Positions 27,025 to 36,183 of a stretch of DNA of 64,000 nucleotides are shown here, in pieces (within the stretch, counting starts at the first letter, position 1; each line of letters opens with the position of its first letter). Made by a program: the position numbers and the translations under genes. Under the pieces are notes generated by a model, which worked only from the letters and a program-made list of their open reading frames with translations, made no database searches and was not told the DNA's origin. Origin of the DNA: Candidatus Opimibacter skivensis (GTDB lineage Bacteria; Bacteroidota; Bacteroidia; Chitinophagales; Saprospiraceae); assembly GCA_016721905.1 (NCBI GenBank), contig JADKHH010000027.1:112344-176343 (forward strand). Reading direction: 5' to 3'.

Positions 27025-28095
27025 TTAAAAGAAAAAGGCAAAGGCGGCTATCAGGACAAATAAGAAAAGCATAGTGATCAACAGCAGTATGGACAAGGCA
27101 ATAAATTTAAAAGAAAGCACTACCCACCGGTCTTCATAAAAGCGTCGCATAGACAGGAACAGATAAATCAATGGATACAACACCACAAAAAAAGTGATCC
27201 ACTCGATGATCATATCCTCCCATGCACTGCCCAGCATTTTAGCCATAGCTGGTATCAGGTAAAACAGAAACATGACGACGAAGAGATATGCATAGTGATA
27301 AATAGAAAAAACAAAATGTTCTACATACGACTTTCGCTTTGACCTGATATACATCAATTTGAGAAAGAAAGCAAAGAAGGGCAGGCTTAGAAAAAAAAGT
27401 TGTGGAAGTGAATGCACCACTTTATTCCCTAAATCACTATTAGCTTTTTGCTTATCCCCCTCATACTTTTCATACACTTCTTCCGTCCAGGCCTGATACC
27501 TCTGCTCAAAAAATTGTTCAATCCAACTAATTTGTTCCTCCTCCTCTTCCAATGTACCCGCCGTATCAACCTCCAGTAACGTTAGATTTGAATCTACCGC
27601 ATGAGAAGCAGTATCTACTGAAATCTCCTTCATCCCTGAAATCTTTTGAACATTATTGATGAGCGCATTGGCATGGACCGTATCCGCAGTGCCTTGTACA
27701 AAAGCCTTTTCCTGGTTGAGGTTATAGAGCCGTTTGGTATAGTTCGTTGTCGCGGTTTCTGAAGTGGTGACGGCCTCATCTCCTACGTAAAGGAAGAAGG
27801 TCAGAAAAAACACGGTGGATGCAAACACATAAAACCGGATTGGTTCAAGGTATCGCTGTCGCTTACCTTCGAGATATTCTTTGGCCACCAGTCCTGGTTT
27901 GGTCACCAGGCTCTTCATGGTATGCCAGAGCTTCCCATCGTAGTGAAAGAGATCCTGAATATAATGGAGCATCAGGTGGATAGCCGTGTCCTTCAACTCC
28001 AGGTTTTCCTGCCCGCATTGTGTACAAAAGCGATCTTCCACGGTATGACCGCAGTTGAGGCAATTCTTTTCTTGTCGGATTTTCTTGTGGCTCAT
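27025..28095 (-). CDS. DUF3667-type membrane protein with N-terminal zinc ribbon
   Basis: A 356-residue protein. It begins with a zinc-ribbon CLNCGHTVEDRFCTQCGQ and a region LMLHYIQDLFHYDGKLWHTMKSLVTKPGLVAKEYLEGKRQRYLEPIRFYVFAS, which is characteristic of DUF3667. After a first membrane helix it has a soluble acidic loop of about 130 residues (EEEEEQISWIEQFF), then four or five membrane helices to the C-terminus. Function is unknown in the family. ATG at 28095 is preferred, putting the zinc ribbon near the start; an upstream ATG would add a hydrophobic 14-residue stretch. Confidence 0.85.
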   Translation of the reverse strand: MSHKKIRQEKNCLNCGHTVEDRFCTQCGQENLELKDTAIHLMLHYIQDLFHYDGKLWHTMKSLVTKPGLVAKEYLEGKRQRYLEPIRFYVFASTVFFLTFFLYVGDEAVTTSETATTNYTKRLYNLNQEKAFVQGTADTVHANALINNVQKISGMKEISVDTASHAVDSNLTLLEVDTAGTLEEEEEQISWIEQFFEQRYQAWTEEVYEKYEGDKQKANSDLGNKVVHSLPQLFFLSLPFFAFFLKLMYIRSKRKSYVEHFVFSIYHYAYLFVVMFLFYLIPAMAKMLGSAWEDMIIEWITFFVVLYPLIYLFLSMRRFYEDRWVVLSFKFIALSILLLITMLFLFVLIAAFAFFF

Positions 28096-28182
28096 GGAGG
28101 CAGCTATGCACAGCCAAAATAGAAAATAATATCGCATCTGCCGCTATGGCATATAGAATCTGGAAACTGCGTTGCCTGCAAA

Positions 28183-28315
28183 GGCGCCCTAAAGCTTGAA
28201 TGAAAACCTTACATTTAGGGCGCTTCTAATAACTATCAAAAGGGTAATAATAACTTTTATAATGAGCTGTCAATCAATACGGATAATTCATTATTATTGG
28301 GTTATTAGAGGCGCC
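28183..28315. repeat. Overlapping, mutually exclusive inverted repeats
   Basis: GGCGCCCTAAA (28183-28193) can pair with TTTAGGGCGC (28214-28223). The latter overlaps GGCGCTTCTAATAAC (28218-28232), which can pair instead with GTTATTAGAGGCGCC (28301-28315; 14 of 15). Two alternative stems thus share one strand. It lies upstream of the esterase gene at 28431; it may be a MITE remnant or a switch-like leader. Confidence 0.5.
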
Positions 28316-28430
28316 CTTTATACTATCCATCCCGAAATGATCTGAGATAGATATACAACCAAACATGGGCGCAACACTATGGTGCTTTATCATTAAATTT
28401 CTTCACGGGCGCCATCGCACCGGATGGCTC

Positions 28431-29297
28431 ATGCACAGCTTAATCTTGCTGGGATGCCTTCTCATGAGCCACGAAACCATGCTGGCACAGAAAATAAAAT
28501 TTACTTCCGGTGGCATCGAACGAAGCTTTATCCTACACTTACCCAAATTGTATACGATTTCAGACACTGTGGCCTATCCGATTATCCTCTGCCTCCATGG
28601 AAAAGGATCCAATGGCCGGGAAATGAAAATGTATACCGGACTAAACAACACCGGCGATGAAATAAACACCATTGTGGCCTACCCGACTACACTCGAGGGA
28701 CAATGGCCCTATACGGATACAAACGCAATCCAAAGGGAAGCAACCTATCTTATGGAAGTCATTGGAGTCATCACATCCCGGTATCATGGCGATCCTGAGC
28801 ATGTGTATATGACAGGCATGTCTTCAGGAGGCATCTTCACCTTTACATTTGCGTCGCTGCATCCTGAAGTCTTGAAAGGAATAGCCGTAATCTCCGGAAA
28901 TATCACTCCGGCAGCACAACCCGACATCATCATAAACGCCTCTAAACTGCCGCCCTTACTACTCATCCATGGGACAGCTGACCTGCTTTATGAAGGAAAG
29001 GATGGTATGTTCCTGACAGCTGAAGAATCATTCACGACGTATTTAGATGTCTGTGCGTATCAGACACCTTTATGTGAATGGCTCCCGGATGTGGAAAAAA
29101 AAGATAACTGCACCGTAGAAAAAATCACATACAGCTGCCCGGAGCGAATGCTGTATTACAGGATTAGGAACGGAGGCCACCATTGGCCGGGAGCGAAGTT
29201 CAATGCCGCGCTCTTTACATCTCTCAAACTGGGAAACTTTTGCCGGGATATCAATGCCAATGATATGATTCGCAATTTTATCCTTTCGATAGAGTGA
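28431..29297 (+). CDS. Secreted polyhydroxybutyrate depolymerase-like esterase (LpqC type)
   Basis: A 288-residue alpha/beta hydrolase. Start 28431 yields a signal peptide ending MLAQ; a longer frame opens at 28365. The oxyanion region PIILCLHGKGSNGREM, nucleophile elbow YMTGMSSGGIFTFTFA, the Asp loop LLIHGTADLLYEG and the catalytic His in RIRNGGHHWPGAKF follow the order of the PHB depolymerase/feruloyl esterase group. Cys residues in LDVCAYQTPLCEW and KKDNCTVEKITYSCPE are consistent with disulfides outside the cytoplasm. The natural ester is unknown. Confidence 0.85.
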   Translation: MHSLILLGCLLMSHETMLAQKIKFTSGGIERSFILHLPKLYTISDTVAYPIILCLHGKGSNGREMKMYTGLNNTGDEINTIVAYPTTLEGQWPYTDTNAIQREATYLMEVIGVITSRYHGDPEHVYMTGMSSGGIFTFTFASLHPEVLKGIAVISGNITPAAQPDIIINASKLPPLLLIHGTADLLYEGKDGMFLTAEESFTTYLDVCAYQTPLCEWLPDVEKKDNCTVEKITYSCPERMLYYRIRNGGHHWPGAKFNAALFTSLKLGNFCRDINANDMIRNFILSIE

Positions 29298-29489
29298 CGC
29301 TAGCACTTCAACCTTCCTGGCAGTGTATTTACTCCACAGATTATGCAAGTTGTGCCTCAGGCAAGCTGCGGCAGTTGCATCCTACAAAACAAAAATTACA
29401 TCCAGGAATACCCCCATGTAATTCCTATATTTACAAGACCACCACTTTACGATTCCGGTATTCATTTTCACTACATAATCTTCTCTGTT

Positions 29490-31625
29490 ATGATATCTCC
29501 TCCATATCTTAACCGCTATCTGGTTCTAATCCTTCTCTGTTTACTTTCACTCAAGCCAGCGGCGCAAACCGTGGATGCCAGCTCCATAGTAGGCAAGGTC
29601 ATCTGCGGTTATCAGGCATGGTTCAATTGCTATGGTGATGGATCACCCGTAGAAAGCTGGAGGCACTGGAATCCGGGTGTATACATGTCAAACGAAGCCA
29701 AACCACGTCCCGGCAATGTAACCTTTGAGATCTATCCTGATATACTCGGATACAGCGACGATCAGCTCTATCAGACCGGGCTTGGCCCACTGGGAGATGG
29801 GCGTCCTGCCAAACTTTTCTCTTCTTATAAAACCAAAACAATCAATCAGCACTTTGCCTGGATGCAGCAACATGGCATTGATGGTGTAGCCCTTCAACGT
29901 TTTTATGCCGGGCTTGATGACCTTGTCTTTAAATACAGCAGGGATACCATCCATGTGCGGGTTAAGGAAGCGGCAGAGACCTATGGTCGTGTGTTTTATA
30001 TTGGTTATGATTTTTCCGGAATGCCCGTATCCAAATATGAGGCATTGAAGGCTGACTGGAAAGACAACCTTGCAGGTTCACAAAAACTAACAGCATCATC
30101 TGCCTATGTCCACCAGGATGGCAAACCGGTAGTTGGGCTTTGGGGACTTGGTTTTACCCACATAGCCGGAACAGCTGCCGAATGCATTGAGCTCATCAAT
30201 TGGTTTAAAGACCAGGGATGTTATGTCATTGGAGGCACCCCAACCCACTGGCGGAAAGGGATCAACGATTCCAAACCCGGTTTTGAAAGTGTTTATGAAG
30301 CCTATGACATGATTACGCCCTGGACCGTTGGTCGGTATAGCCTTCCGGAGGAAGTAGATTATTTTATGGATAGCCTGCTGATCCCGGACCTGGATTGGTG
30401 TGATGCGCGTGGTATTGATTATCAACCCGTGATATTTCCCGGTTTTGGGTGGTCAAACTGGAACGGTGGTTCACCCAATGCTTTTCCGCGTAGGGAAGGC
30501 TCTTTTCTATGGCAACAAGCATACAATGTGCGCAGCCTTAATATCCCTTCTGCGTATATCGCTATGTTTGATGAGTATGATGAAGGTACCGCCATCGCTC
30601 CTGCAGCCGATAGCTATCTCAGCGTACCGACGGATCAATACTTCCTGACCTATAGTGCTGACGGGACGTATATAGCCCCTGACTTCTATATGCGGCTTGC
30701 AGGGGAAATCACCAAGATGATCAAAAAGGAAATTCCACTTTCTTCTCAATTTGATACTAAATTTTCGGAAGGCCCTATGTATTTCAGGACCAGCGTTGAG
30801 ACCGGATATGATGCCATGCCCCACTGGCTCAACACCCTGGATCAAAGCTCCCTCCTGACCAATGTTTCCGGGTCAGCCTCCGGTGGAAAACCATTTTGTG
30901 CCACGAGCCCCTCCAATGCAAATGCCGGTGACCGTTCCATCAAATTTGAAGGCACAGACGAATCTGCCGAATCATCCTTTGCGTATATGAAGGTTTTCAA
31001 TGTGGATATACCAGTTGAAGCTGACACCTGGCTTAGTTTCCGCTCCTACCCTGAAAATTCACTTTCCCGGCATTGCACCATCGATCTGATCATGACGGAT
31101 GGGAGCACCTTGCGCGATAGTGGTGCTGAAGATGCACAAGGTGTCCCTATGCATCCCGGAGCACCCCATGGCATGGTAGGAGAATGGACTGAAACCATCT
31201 GTAACATTGGCAACTGGCTTTCCGGAAAAACGATAGACCGTATCATGGTTGCTTACGACTATGGACCGGAGACAGGTGATTTTCTGGCTTACTTTGATGA
31301 TATTGCTGTGTATTCAAGCGAATTAATATCCGGCATCGAAAGAGCGGGTGTTTCATTGTCAGCGCAACCACTTCTGCTGTTTCCCAACCCTGCTCATGCA
31401 GGTATTGTGACGGTTGTTCTTCCAGACTTCACTCACAAAGGCGATGTATTGATGCGTATCATTAATATGCAAGGACACATAGTATCAGAGGAGGTTGTTG
31501 ATTCTGGCAATCCAATACAAGTGAAGATGGGTGACTGGCCGGGTGGAATGTATCATATTGCCATCATTGACGGACATCGCGTTTATAGCGGTAAATTGCT
31601 TAACTTTTCCTGCGGACTCAAATAA
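29490..31625 (+). CDS. Secreted GH99-like (endo-mannosidase/GH71-type) protein with T9SS domain
   Basis: A 711-residue protein: signal peptide to about residue 26 (LKPAAQTVDA), then a GH99/GH71-like barrel with the family's opening VGKVICGYQAWFNCYGDGSP, followed by INQHFAWMQQHGIDGVALQRF, YIGYDFSGM, VVGLWGLGF, YDMITPWTVGRY and the catalytic-region MFDEYDEGTAIAP. A beta-sandwich region (about 440-620) and a T9SS domain (LFPNPAHAG to the end) complete it. GH99 enzymes cut alpha-mannosides or xylogalactans. ATG at 29490 gives the signal peptide; the frame is open upstream without a signal. Confidence 0.85.
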   Translation: MISPPYLNRYLVLILLCLLSLKPAAQTVDASSIVGKVICGYQAWFNCYGDGSPVESWRHWNPGVYMSNEAKPRPGNVTFEIYPDILGYSDDQLYQTGLGPLGDGRPAKLFSSYKTKTINQHFAWMQQHGIDGVALQRFYAGLDDLVFKYSRDTIHVRVKEAAETYGRVFYIGYDFSGMPVSKYEALKADWKDNLAGSQKLTASSAYVHQDGKPVVGLWGLGFTHIAGTAAECIELINWFKDQGCYVIGGTPTHWRKGINDSKPGFESVYEAYDMITPWTVGRYSLPEEVDYFMDSLLIPDLDWCDARGIDYQPVIFPGFGWSNWNGGSPNAFPRREGSFLWQQAYNVRSLNIPSAYIAMFDEYDEGTAIAPAADSYLSVPTDQYFLTYSADGTYIAPDFYMRLAGEITKMIKKEIPLSSQFDTKFSEGPMYFRTSVETGYDAMPHWLNTLDQSSLLTNVSGSASGGKPFCATSPSNANAGDRSIKFEGTDESAESSFAYMKVFNVDIPVEADTWLSFRSYPENSLSRHCTIDLIMTDGSTLRDSGAEDAQGVPMHPGAPHGMVGEWTETICNIGNWLSGKTIDRIMVAYDYGPETGDFLAYFDDIAVYSSELISGIERAGVSLSAQPLLLFPNPAHAGIVTVVLPDFTHKGDVLMRIINMQGHIVSEEVVDSGNPIQVKMGDWPGGMYHIAIIDGHRVYSGKLLNFSCGLK

Positions 31626-31893
31626 TTATGTGGTATTTTCAACCGCTCTTATGTGGCAACTTAAGGTGCATGTGCTTTAGCAGAGGGAAAATCCACAAAC
31701 CATGGCATCTGCACGTTTATTGTATGAGACTTTATAGGGAATTAGTATTTTTGACCATAGTAATTTACTATATTGTTACAAATCTCCTTGATCCGGCACC
31801 TTTAAAGAGGGTTCCGCAAAGGGAGAAAATTCTATGCTCAAGCTCTATCTAATTGATAGTAAACATTCTACACATTAAAACAAAACCAGACTT

Positions 31894-33342
31894 ATGCGTA
31901 CTTTATTACTTACCCTAGTATCCTTCTGCATGCTGACCTCCCTGCAGGCCCAGCAGGAGGACCGTGGCTATTTCGGAATCAAAGCAGGAGTGAACTTAGC
32001 GAACATCCGTTCTGCAAACCATTTCACAGATGGTGACCTCCTCAATACGAAGACAGGATTGGCCGGCGGACTTTTCTATCATCTTCCGTTGACAAAAGCC
32101 TTATCCATCCAACCAGAACTCCTCTATTCACAGATGGGTTCCAAGTTTGACGCAAATGCCCTGAGAGCTGAAGGCCCTGAAGGTCAGGTTAACTTAAACT
32201 ACTTCTCCCTGCCGATTCTGGTCAGGGTCAGCCCGTTTAAGCCACTTGGTCTGTTTGCAGGTCCTCAACTCGACTATTTTGTAGCCGGAAAAGTGGACTA
32301 TGATGATGACGCCAATGACGAAGGTTTGTCCTATGGTGCCTCTGGTTCCAGTCTGACATTCTTTTCAGTGACTGCAGGTGCTGAAATAAGATTGTTTAAG
32401 ACAGTTGGCATCTACGGCCGTTATATCTACGGTCTTTCCGATATCACAGGTGGCGATGTTTCTGATCTCTTCACCGAAGGAAGTGACCTGTACAATGATG
32501 CGCTACAGGTTGGTCTGACCATCGGATTCCCTGGCAAAACCAAAGCTGAAATGGCTGAAGAAGCTGCTGTCATGGTTGCTCCTCTGGATACGGATGCTGA
32601 TGGCACACCTGACGTAAGCGACAAATGCCCGCTGGTTGCCGGTTCTGCTAAATATGATGGTTGTCCGGTACCTGACAGCGATGGTGATGGCATCAATGAC
32701 GAATCTGATAAATGCCCTGCATTATTTGGTACCTCCAAGTATAATGGTTGCCCAGTACCTGATACCGATGGTGATGGTTTCAACGATGAGCAGGATAAAT
32801 GTCCTACACAAGCCGGTACCTTAAAATACAATGGCTGCCCAACTCCTGACACAGATGGTGACGGCATCAATGATGATGATGACAAGTGTCCTACACAGCG
32901 CGGAACTGCAGCTTATATGGGTTGCCCGGTTCCGGATTCAGATGGTGATGGCATCAATGATGATAAAGACAAATGCCCACACTATCCAGGCGATGCGGCT
33001 AATGGAGGCTGCCCTGACATGACGATCTATTTTGCTAATGCAGAACCAACGCTGACTGCCGATGACAAAGCTCGTCTCGACAAAGCACTGGAGGTGATCA
33101 ACGACAACCCAACCACCAACATTGTCATTGAAGGCCATGCAAGCACAGTAGGTGAAGCAGAATACAACAAGAAGCTTTCTCAGAAACGTGCAGATAATAT
33201 CATGGAATACTTTGCATCCAAGGGTATCGCTGCAGGTCGTATGACAGCGATGGGCTATGGCGAAGAGCAACCTATCAAGGGCGCTAACAAAGCCGAAGGT
33301 GACCTCCTGAGCAGAAGAGTAGTGATCAGAGTAGCTCAATAA
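31894..33342 (+). CDS. OmpA-family outer membrane protein with thrombospondin type 3 repeats
   Basis: A 482-residue outer membrane protein. After a signal peptide (cleavage near LQAQ), residues about 25-215 form a PorT/OmpW-like beta-barrel (YFGIKAGVNLANI at its start). Residues about 230-375 hold five calcium-binding TSP3 repeats of 29 residues, each DxDGDGxNDxxDKCP followed by GCPVP, visible as an 87 bp DNA periodicity. The C-terminal OmpA domain (about 385-482) binds peptidoglycan: IVIEGHASTVGEAEYNKKLS, RADNIMEYF, MGYGEEQP and LLSRRVVIRV. It is monocistronic, with a strong terminator just downstream; it is likely an abundant envelope anchor. Confidence 0.95.
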   Translation: MRTLLLTLVSFCMLTSLQAQQEDRGYFGIKAGVNLANIRSANHFTDGDLLNTKTGLAGGLFYHLPLTKALSIQPELLYSQMGSKFDANALRAEGPEGQVNLNYFSLPILVRVSPFKPLGLFAGPQLDYFVAGKVDYDDDANDEGLSYGASGSSLTFFSVTAGAEIRLFKTVGIYGRYIYGLSDITGGDVSDLFTEGSDLYNDALQVGLTIGFPGKTKAEMAEEAAVMVAPLDTDADGTPDVSDKCPLVAGSAKYDGCPVPDSDGDGINDESDKCPALFGTSKYNGCPVPDTDGDGFNDEQDKCPTQAGTLKYNGCPTPDTDGDGINDDDDKCPTQRGTAAYMGCPVPDSDGDGINDDKDKCPHYPGDAANGGCPDMTIYFANAEPTLTADDKARLDKALEVINDNPTTNIVIEGHASTVGEAEYNKKLSQKRADNIMEYFASKGIAAGRMTAMGYGEEQPIKGANKAEGDLLSRRVVIRVAQ

Positions 33343-33369
33343 GCTTAAAATATAATTCTCATCCTTTGC

Positions 33370-33412
33370 AGAGACCTGGCTGAATTCATTTTCAGTCAGG
33401 TCTCTTCTTTTG
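33370..33412 (+). terminator. Terminator after the OmpA-like gene
   Basis: AGAGACCTGGCTGAA pairs with TTCAGTCAGGTCTCT (14 of 15) around a six-base loop, followed by TCTTTTGT. Confidence 0.85.
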
Positions 33413-33503
33413 TGCCCTTTCCGGTCGGGTATATTCTTACAGACTGGAGGGCAATGAAACCGCCTACCCACTCATTTCCCGCCAGACTTACTAAGTTTAC
33501 AGC

Positions 33504-34811
33504 ATGAAGTTCACTTATCTATTCCTTCTTCTCCTGCATTCAATTTCACTTTCGGGGCAATCCTATACCTCCTATTTTACTGGAAATATAAATGACTCGA
33601 TCGTGTCAGCTGCAGGAGGCGTATGTATGATGGGTGGAGCCTCAGAACATGATGAGGCTATGAAATGGTTTCTTCAAAGATGCAATGGTGGGGACGTCCT
33701 GGTACTCCGGGCAAGTGGCTCGAATGGCTACAATGCATACATGTACAGCCAACTTGGCGTGGACATCAATTCCGTCGAAACAATCGTTTGTAATTCACCA
33801 GACGCTTCGTTCGATGCATATGTCCATCAGCAGATCAACCAGGCTGAGGGCATTTGGTTTGCAGGCGGTGATCAGTGGGATTACGTTTCTTATTGGAGAA
33901 ATACACCTGTTGATAGCCTGATCAATCTGGCAATCACGGAGCGCAACATCGTGATCGGTGGTACGAGCGCAGGTATGGCCATCCTTGGCGGTTTTTATTT
34001 CAATGCAAAAAACGGAACAGTTACCTCTTCCGCCGCGATGGCTAATCCGTACACCAGCAGAGTTACTGTTGATTCAACTTCATTCCTCACTGTTCCTTTT
34101 ATGGATGATGTGATCACGGATACCCATTATGACAACCCTGACCGAAAAGGTCGACAGATCACTTTCCTCGCAAGGATCCTTACGGATTGGGGGACCGAAG
34201 CTAAAGGAATAGCATGTGATGAGTACACTGCGGTTTGTATTGGAACCGATGGTATCGCGCAGGTCTATGGTGATTATCCCGGTAATGATGACAATGCCTG
34301 GTTTATACAGACGAATTGCGAACTCGATCTGCGGACACCTGAGCAATGCATCATCGGAAGCCCATTGATTTGGGACCGAAATGAGACTGCCTTAAAAGTG
34401 TACAACATTAAGGGAACGAATTCAGGCACAAATACTTTTGATCTCAATACATGGACCAAAGGCAATGGCGGAGAGTGGCAAAACTGGTATGTAACGAATG
34501 GAACCGTCAATGATTCAGAGAGTGACCGCATCCACTGTCAACCAACGAATACCGAATCAATCGCTTTGGATGATGAAGCATTTCGCATATATCCCAATCC
34601 CTTTCATGATGGATCTATCGTCATTGAATACAATGGTACAGGCCCTGAAGTGATCATACTTTCCTCTATGGACGGAACAGAGGTATCAAGGGAACATCAA
34701 CCTGGCGTTTATACCACAATGCTTACACCTGATAAACTACCAGCAGGTATCTATATGATCAGTCTGCACTGCAGCCAAAGGATATACACAAGGAAATTGA
34801 TTGTCTATTAA
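33504..34811 (+). CDS. Secreted cyanophycinase-like S51 peptidase with T9SS domain
   Basis: A 435-residue exported protein. It has a signal peptide (cleavage near LSGQ) and an S51-type domain: GGVCMMGGASEHDEA, VLVLRASGSNGYNAY, GIWFAGGDQWDYVS, nucleophile motif VIGGTSAGMAILGG (Ser near residue 155) and the second motif DTHYDNPDRKGRQITFLARI. These match cyanophycinase and peptidase E, which use a Ser-His-Glu set and cut after Asp. The C-terminal domain (YPNPFHDGS to RKLIVY) directs T9SS secretion, so the target is extracellular: perhaps cyanophycin granules of lysed cyanobacteria or isoaspartyl/aspartyl peptides (inference). Confidence 0.9.
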   Translation: MKFTYLFLLLLHSISLSGQSYTSYFTGNINDSIVSAAGGVCMMGGASEHDEAMKWFLQRCNGGDVLVLRASGSNGYNAYMYSQLGVDINSVETIVCNSPDASFDAYVHQQINQAEGIWFAGGDQWDYVSYWRNTPVDSLINLAITERNIVIGGTSAGMAILGGFYFNAKNGTVTSSAAMANPYTSRVTVDSTSFLTVPFMDDVITDTHYDNPDRKGRQITFLARILTDWGTEAKGIACDEYTAVCIGTDGIAQVYGDYPGNDDNAWFIQTNCELDLRTPEQCIIGSPLIWDRNETALKVYNIKGTNSGTNTFDLNTWTKGNGGEWQNWYVTNGTVNDSESDRIHCQPTNTESIALDDEAFRIYPNPFHDGSIVIEYNGTGPEVIILSSMDGTEVSREHQPGVYTTMLTPDKLPAGIYMISLHCSQRIYTRKLIVY

Positions 34812-34860
34812 GACGTACGATATATAATCTAAATAGGAATTTCGTTGGGTATCTAAATGG

Positions 34861-34966
34861 TCGCAGGAGCAAACTCCTGCAACGGCACGCCTAAGGTATT
34901 CAGGTGGTTGCAGGAGCAAACACTTCGACTCCGCTCAGTGCGGCGCTCCTGCAACGGCATACCTCA
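34861..34966. repeat. Two palindromic repeat units, the second with an inserted motif
   Basis: The unit GCAGGAG-CAAA-CTCCTGCAACGGCA occurs at about 34864 and again at about 34912; in the second, the loop is expanded by CACTTCGACTCCGCTCAGTG. The inserted motif recurs in reverse at 50942-50959 (CTGAGCGTAGTCGAAG). The palindrome would fold as a hairpin between the convergent ends of the S51 gene and the YWTD lipoprotein gene. Confidence 0.7.
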
Positions 34967-35044
34967 AGTAATCTTGTGTATAAAAGGTAGAGTTGTAGCC
35001 AAATCAATACGTCTTCTTCCTATTGAGGGACGCTCAGGACTGGT

Positions 35045-36181
35045 TTAAAATTTCTCTCCAAACACTATCCCTCTTGGACTACTGCCATCGCTCACATAAA
35101 ATGGAGTAGCACCTGATCCATCGGGGTTGGCTCGCATGATCGTGCCCAGATTTCTGTCACCCCAATAAATCATTTGAGCATCAGGCTCAAATGCTAATGC
35201 ATAGACCACGCGTGAAATGCCCGTGGCTAGCACAGCGATGCCTGATCCATCAAAATTGGCCGATTTCAGATGAATATCACCTGAAGCAATGTACTGGTCG
35301 AAATAAATCCTGTCTCCTGCCACTGTGATACTTCCTCCCTCAACAAGTGGAATGATCTCTGCCTCTGCACCACCATCCAGATTTTTGCGCCATACACCAC
35401 CATTATAATTGACCCAGAATAGTGTTCGCGTCGAATGATCGATTGCAACGCCATCAGGATCATTGGCTTGTCCAGTGACAAAGTCCTCCAATTGATTGAC
35501 ATCGGTGCTGTTCAGATCGCCTCGTTGTATACCACTGTCTGTATCCCAGTAGAGTTGATTAGTCTGGTAGTCTACCGCCAATCCATTAGGGCCTATCAAC
35601 CCGCTTCTAAAGACAACCTGCTCCCCTCCATCCAGATTGGTGCGCAGGATTTGTCCGCCATCGAAATCGCTGATATACAAATGATCATGCACGGTATCGA
35701 TCGTCATGCCATATGCATTCTGAATGCCTGTCACAGGCAGTTGTTCAAAAATAGGCGCATCGTCATTCACCAGCGCTTTGAATACAAAAGTCCCGTCCGT
35801 GAAATAAACCGGAGTACCACTTGCATTGGGATTTTTAATCACCAATGTCTTCGACACCTGTTTAATTTCGGCGGATAAGGTAGTCACCGCAACCAGGTTG
35901 ACTACAAATGCTCCGGGTTGTTGAAAAGTATGAACAGGATTCACCGTTTCTGATGATTCGCCATCACCAAAACTCCAGTAATACGTTACTTCTCCCGCAC
36001 GCTCCGGCACGATAGACGTGTTGGTGAACGTTACCGTTGCCGGGGCGACAGCATCATGATCAATCACGTAAGTGAAATCAGGTACTGTGCTTGCCGGAGG
36101 CACCGGGAAATCATCTTCCTTACATCCGTGAAGTAAAATGATGCTGATAGCGAGCAACCAAAAATGGTGAATCCTGCGCAT
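35045..36181 (-). CDS. Surface lipoprotein with PKD domain and YWTD-type beta-propeller
   Basis: A 378-residue lipoprotein (lipobox LLHGC, then KEDD suggesting surface export). Residues about 35-120 are a PKD domain (YYWSFGDGESSETVNPVHTF). Residues about 130-378 are low-density-lipoprotein-receptor class B-like (YWTD) propeller repeats: HLYISDFDGGQILRTNLDGG, QLYWDTDSGIQRGDLN, TLFWVNYNGGVWRKNLDGG, MIYWGDRNLGTIMRANPDGSG. These propellers bind proteins or glycans and have no catalytic site. It is last in the SusC-SusD operon, with 2 bp separating it from its paralogue, so it is likely part of a surface uptake complex. Confidence 0.85.
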   Translation of the reverse strand: MRRIHHFWLLAISIILLHGCKEDDFPVPPASTVPDFTYVIDHDAVAPATVTFTNTSIVPERAGEVTYYWSFGDGESSETVNPVHTFQQPGAFVVNLVAVTTLSAEIKQVSKTLVIKNPNASGTPVYFTDGTFVFKALVNDDAPIFEQLPVTGIQNAYGMTIDTVHDHLYISDFDGGQILRTNLDGGEQVVFRSGLIGPNGLAVDYQTNQLYWDTDSGIQRGDLNSTDVNQLEDFVTGQANDPDGVAIDHSTRTLFWVNYNGGVWRKNLDGGAEAEIIPLVEGGSITVAGDRIYFDQYIASGDIHLKSANFDGSGIAVLATGISRVVYALAFEPDAQMIYWGDRNLGTIMRANPDGSGATPFYVSDGSSPRGIVFGEKF

Positions 36182-36183
36182 GC

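Noticed and set aside
31748..31775. Promoter TTTTTG...TATATTG before the OmpA-like gene
   Set aside because: The spacing is 15 bp, too short for the Bacteroidota consensus, and the -7 element is imperfect.
32585..33010. 87 bp periodic DNA repeat as a non-coding repeat
   Set aside because: It encodes the thrombospondin type 3 repeats of the OmpA-like protein.
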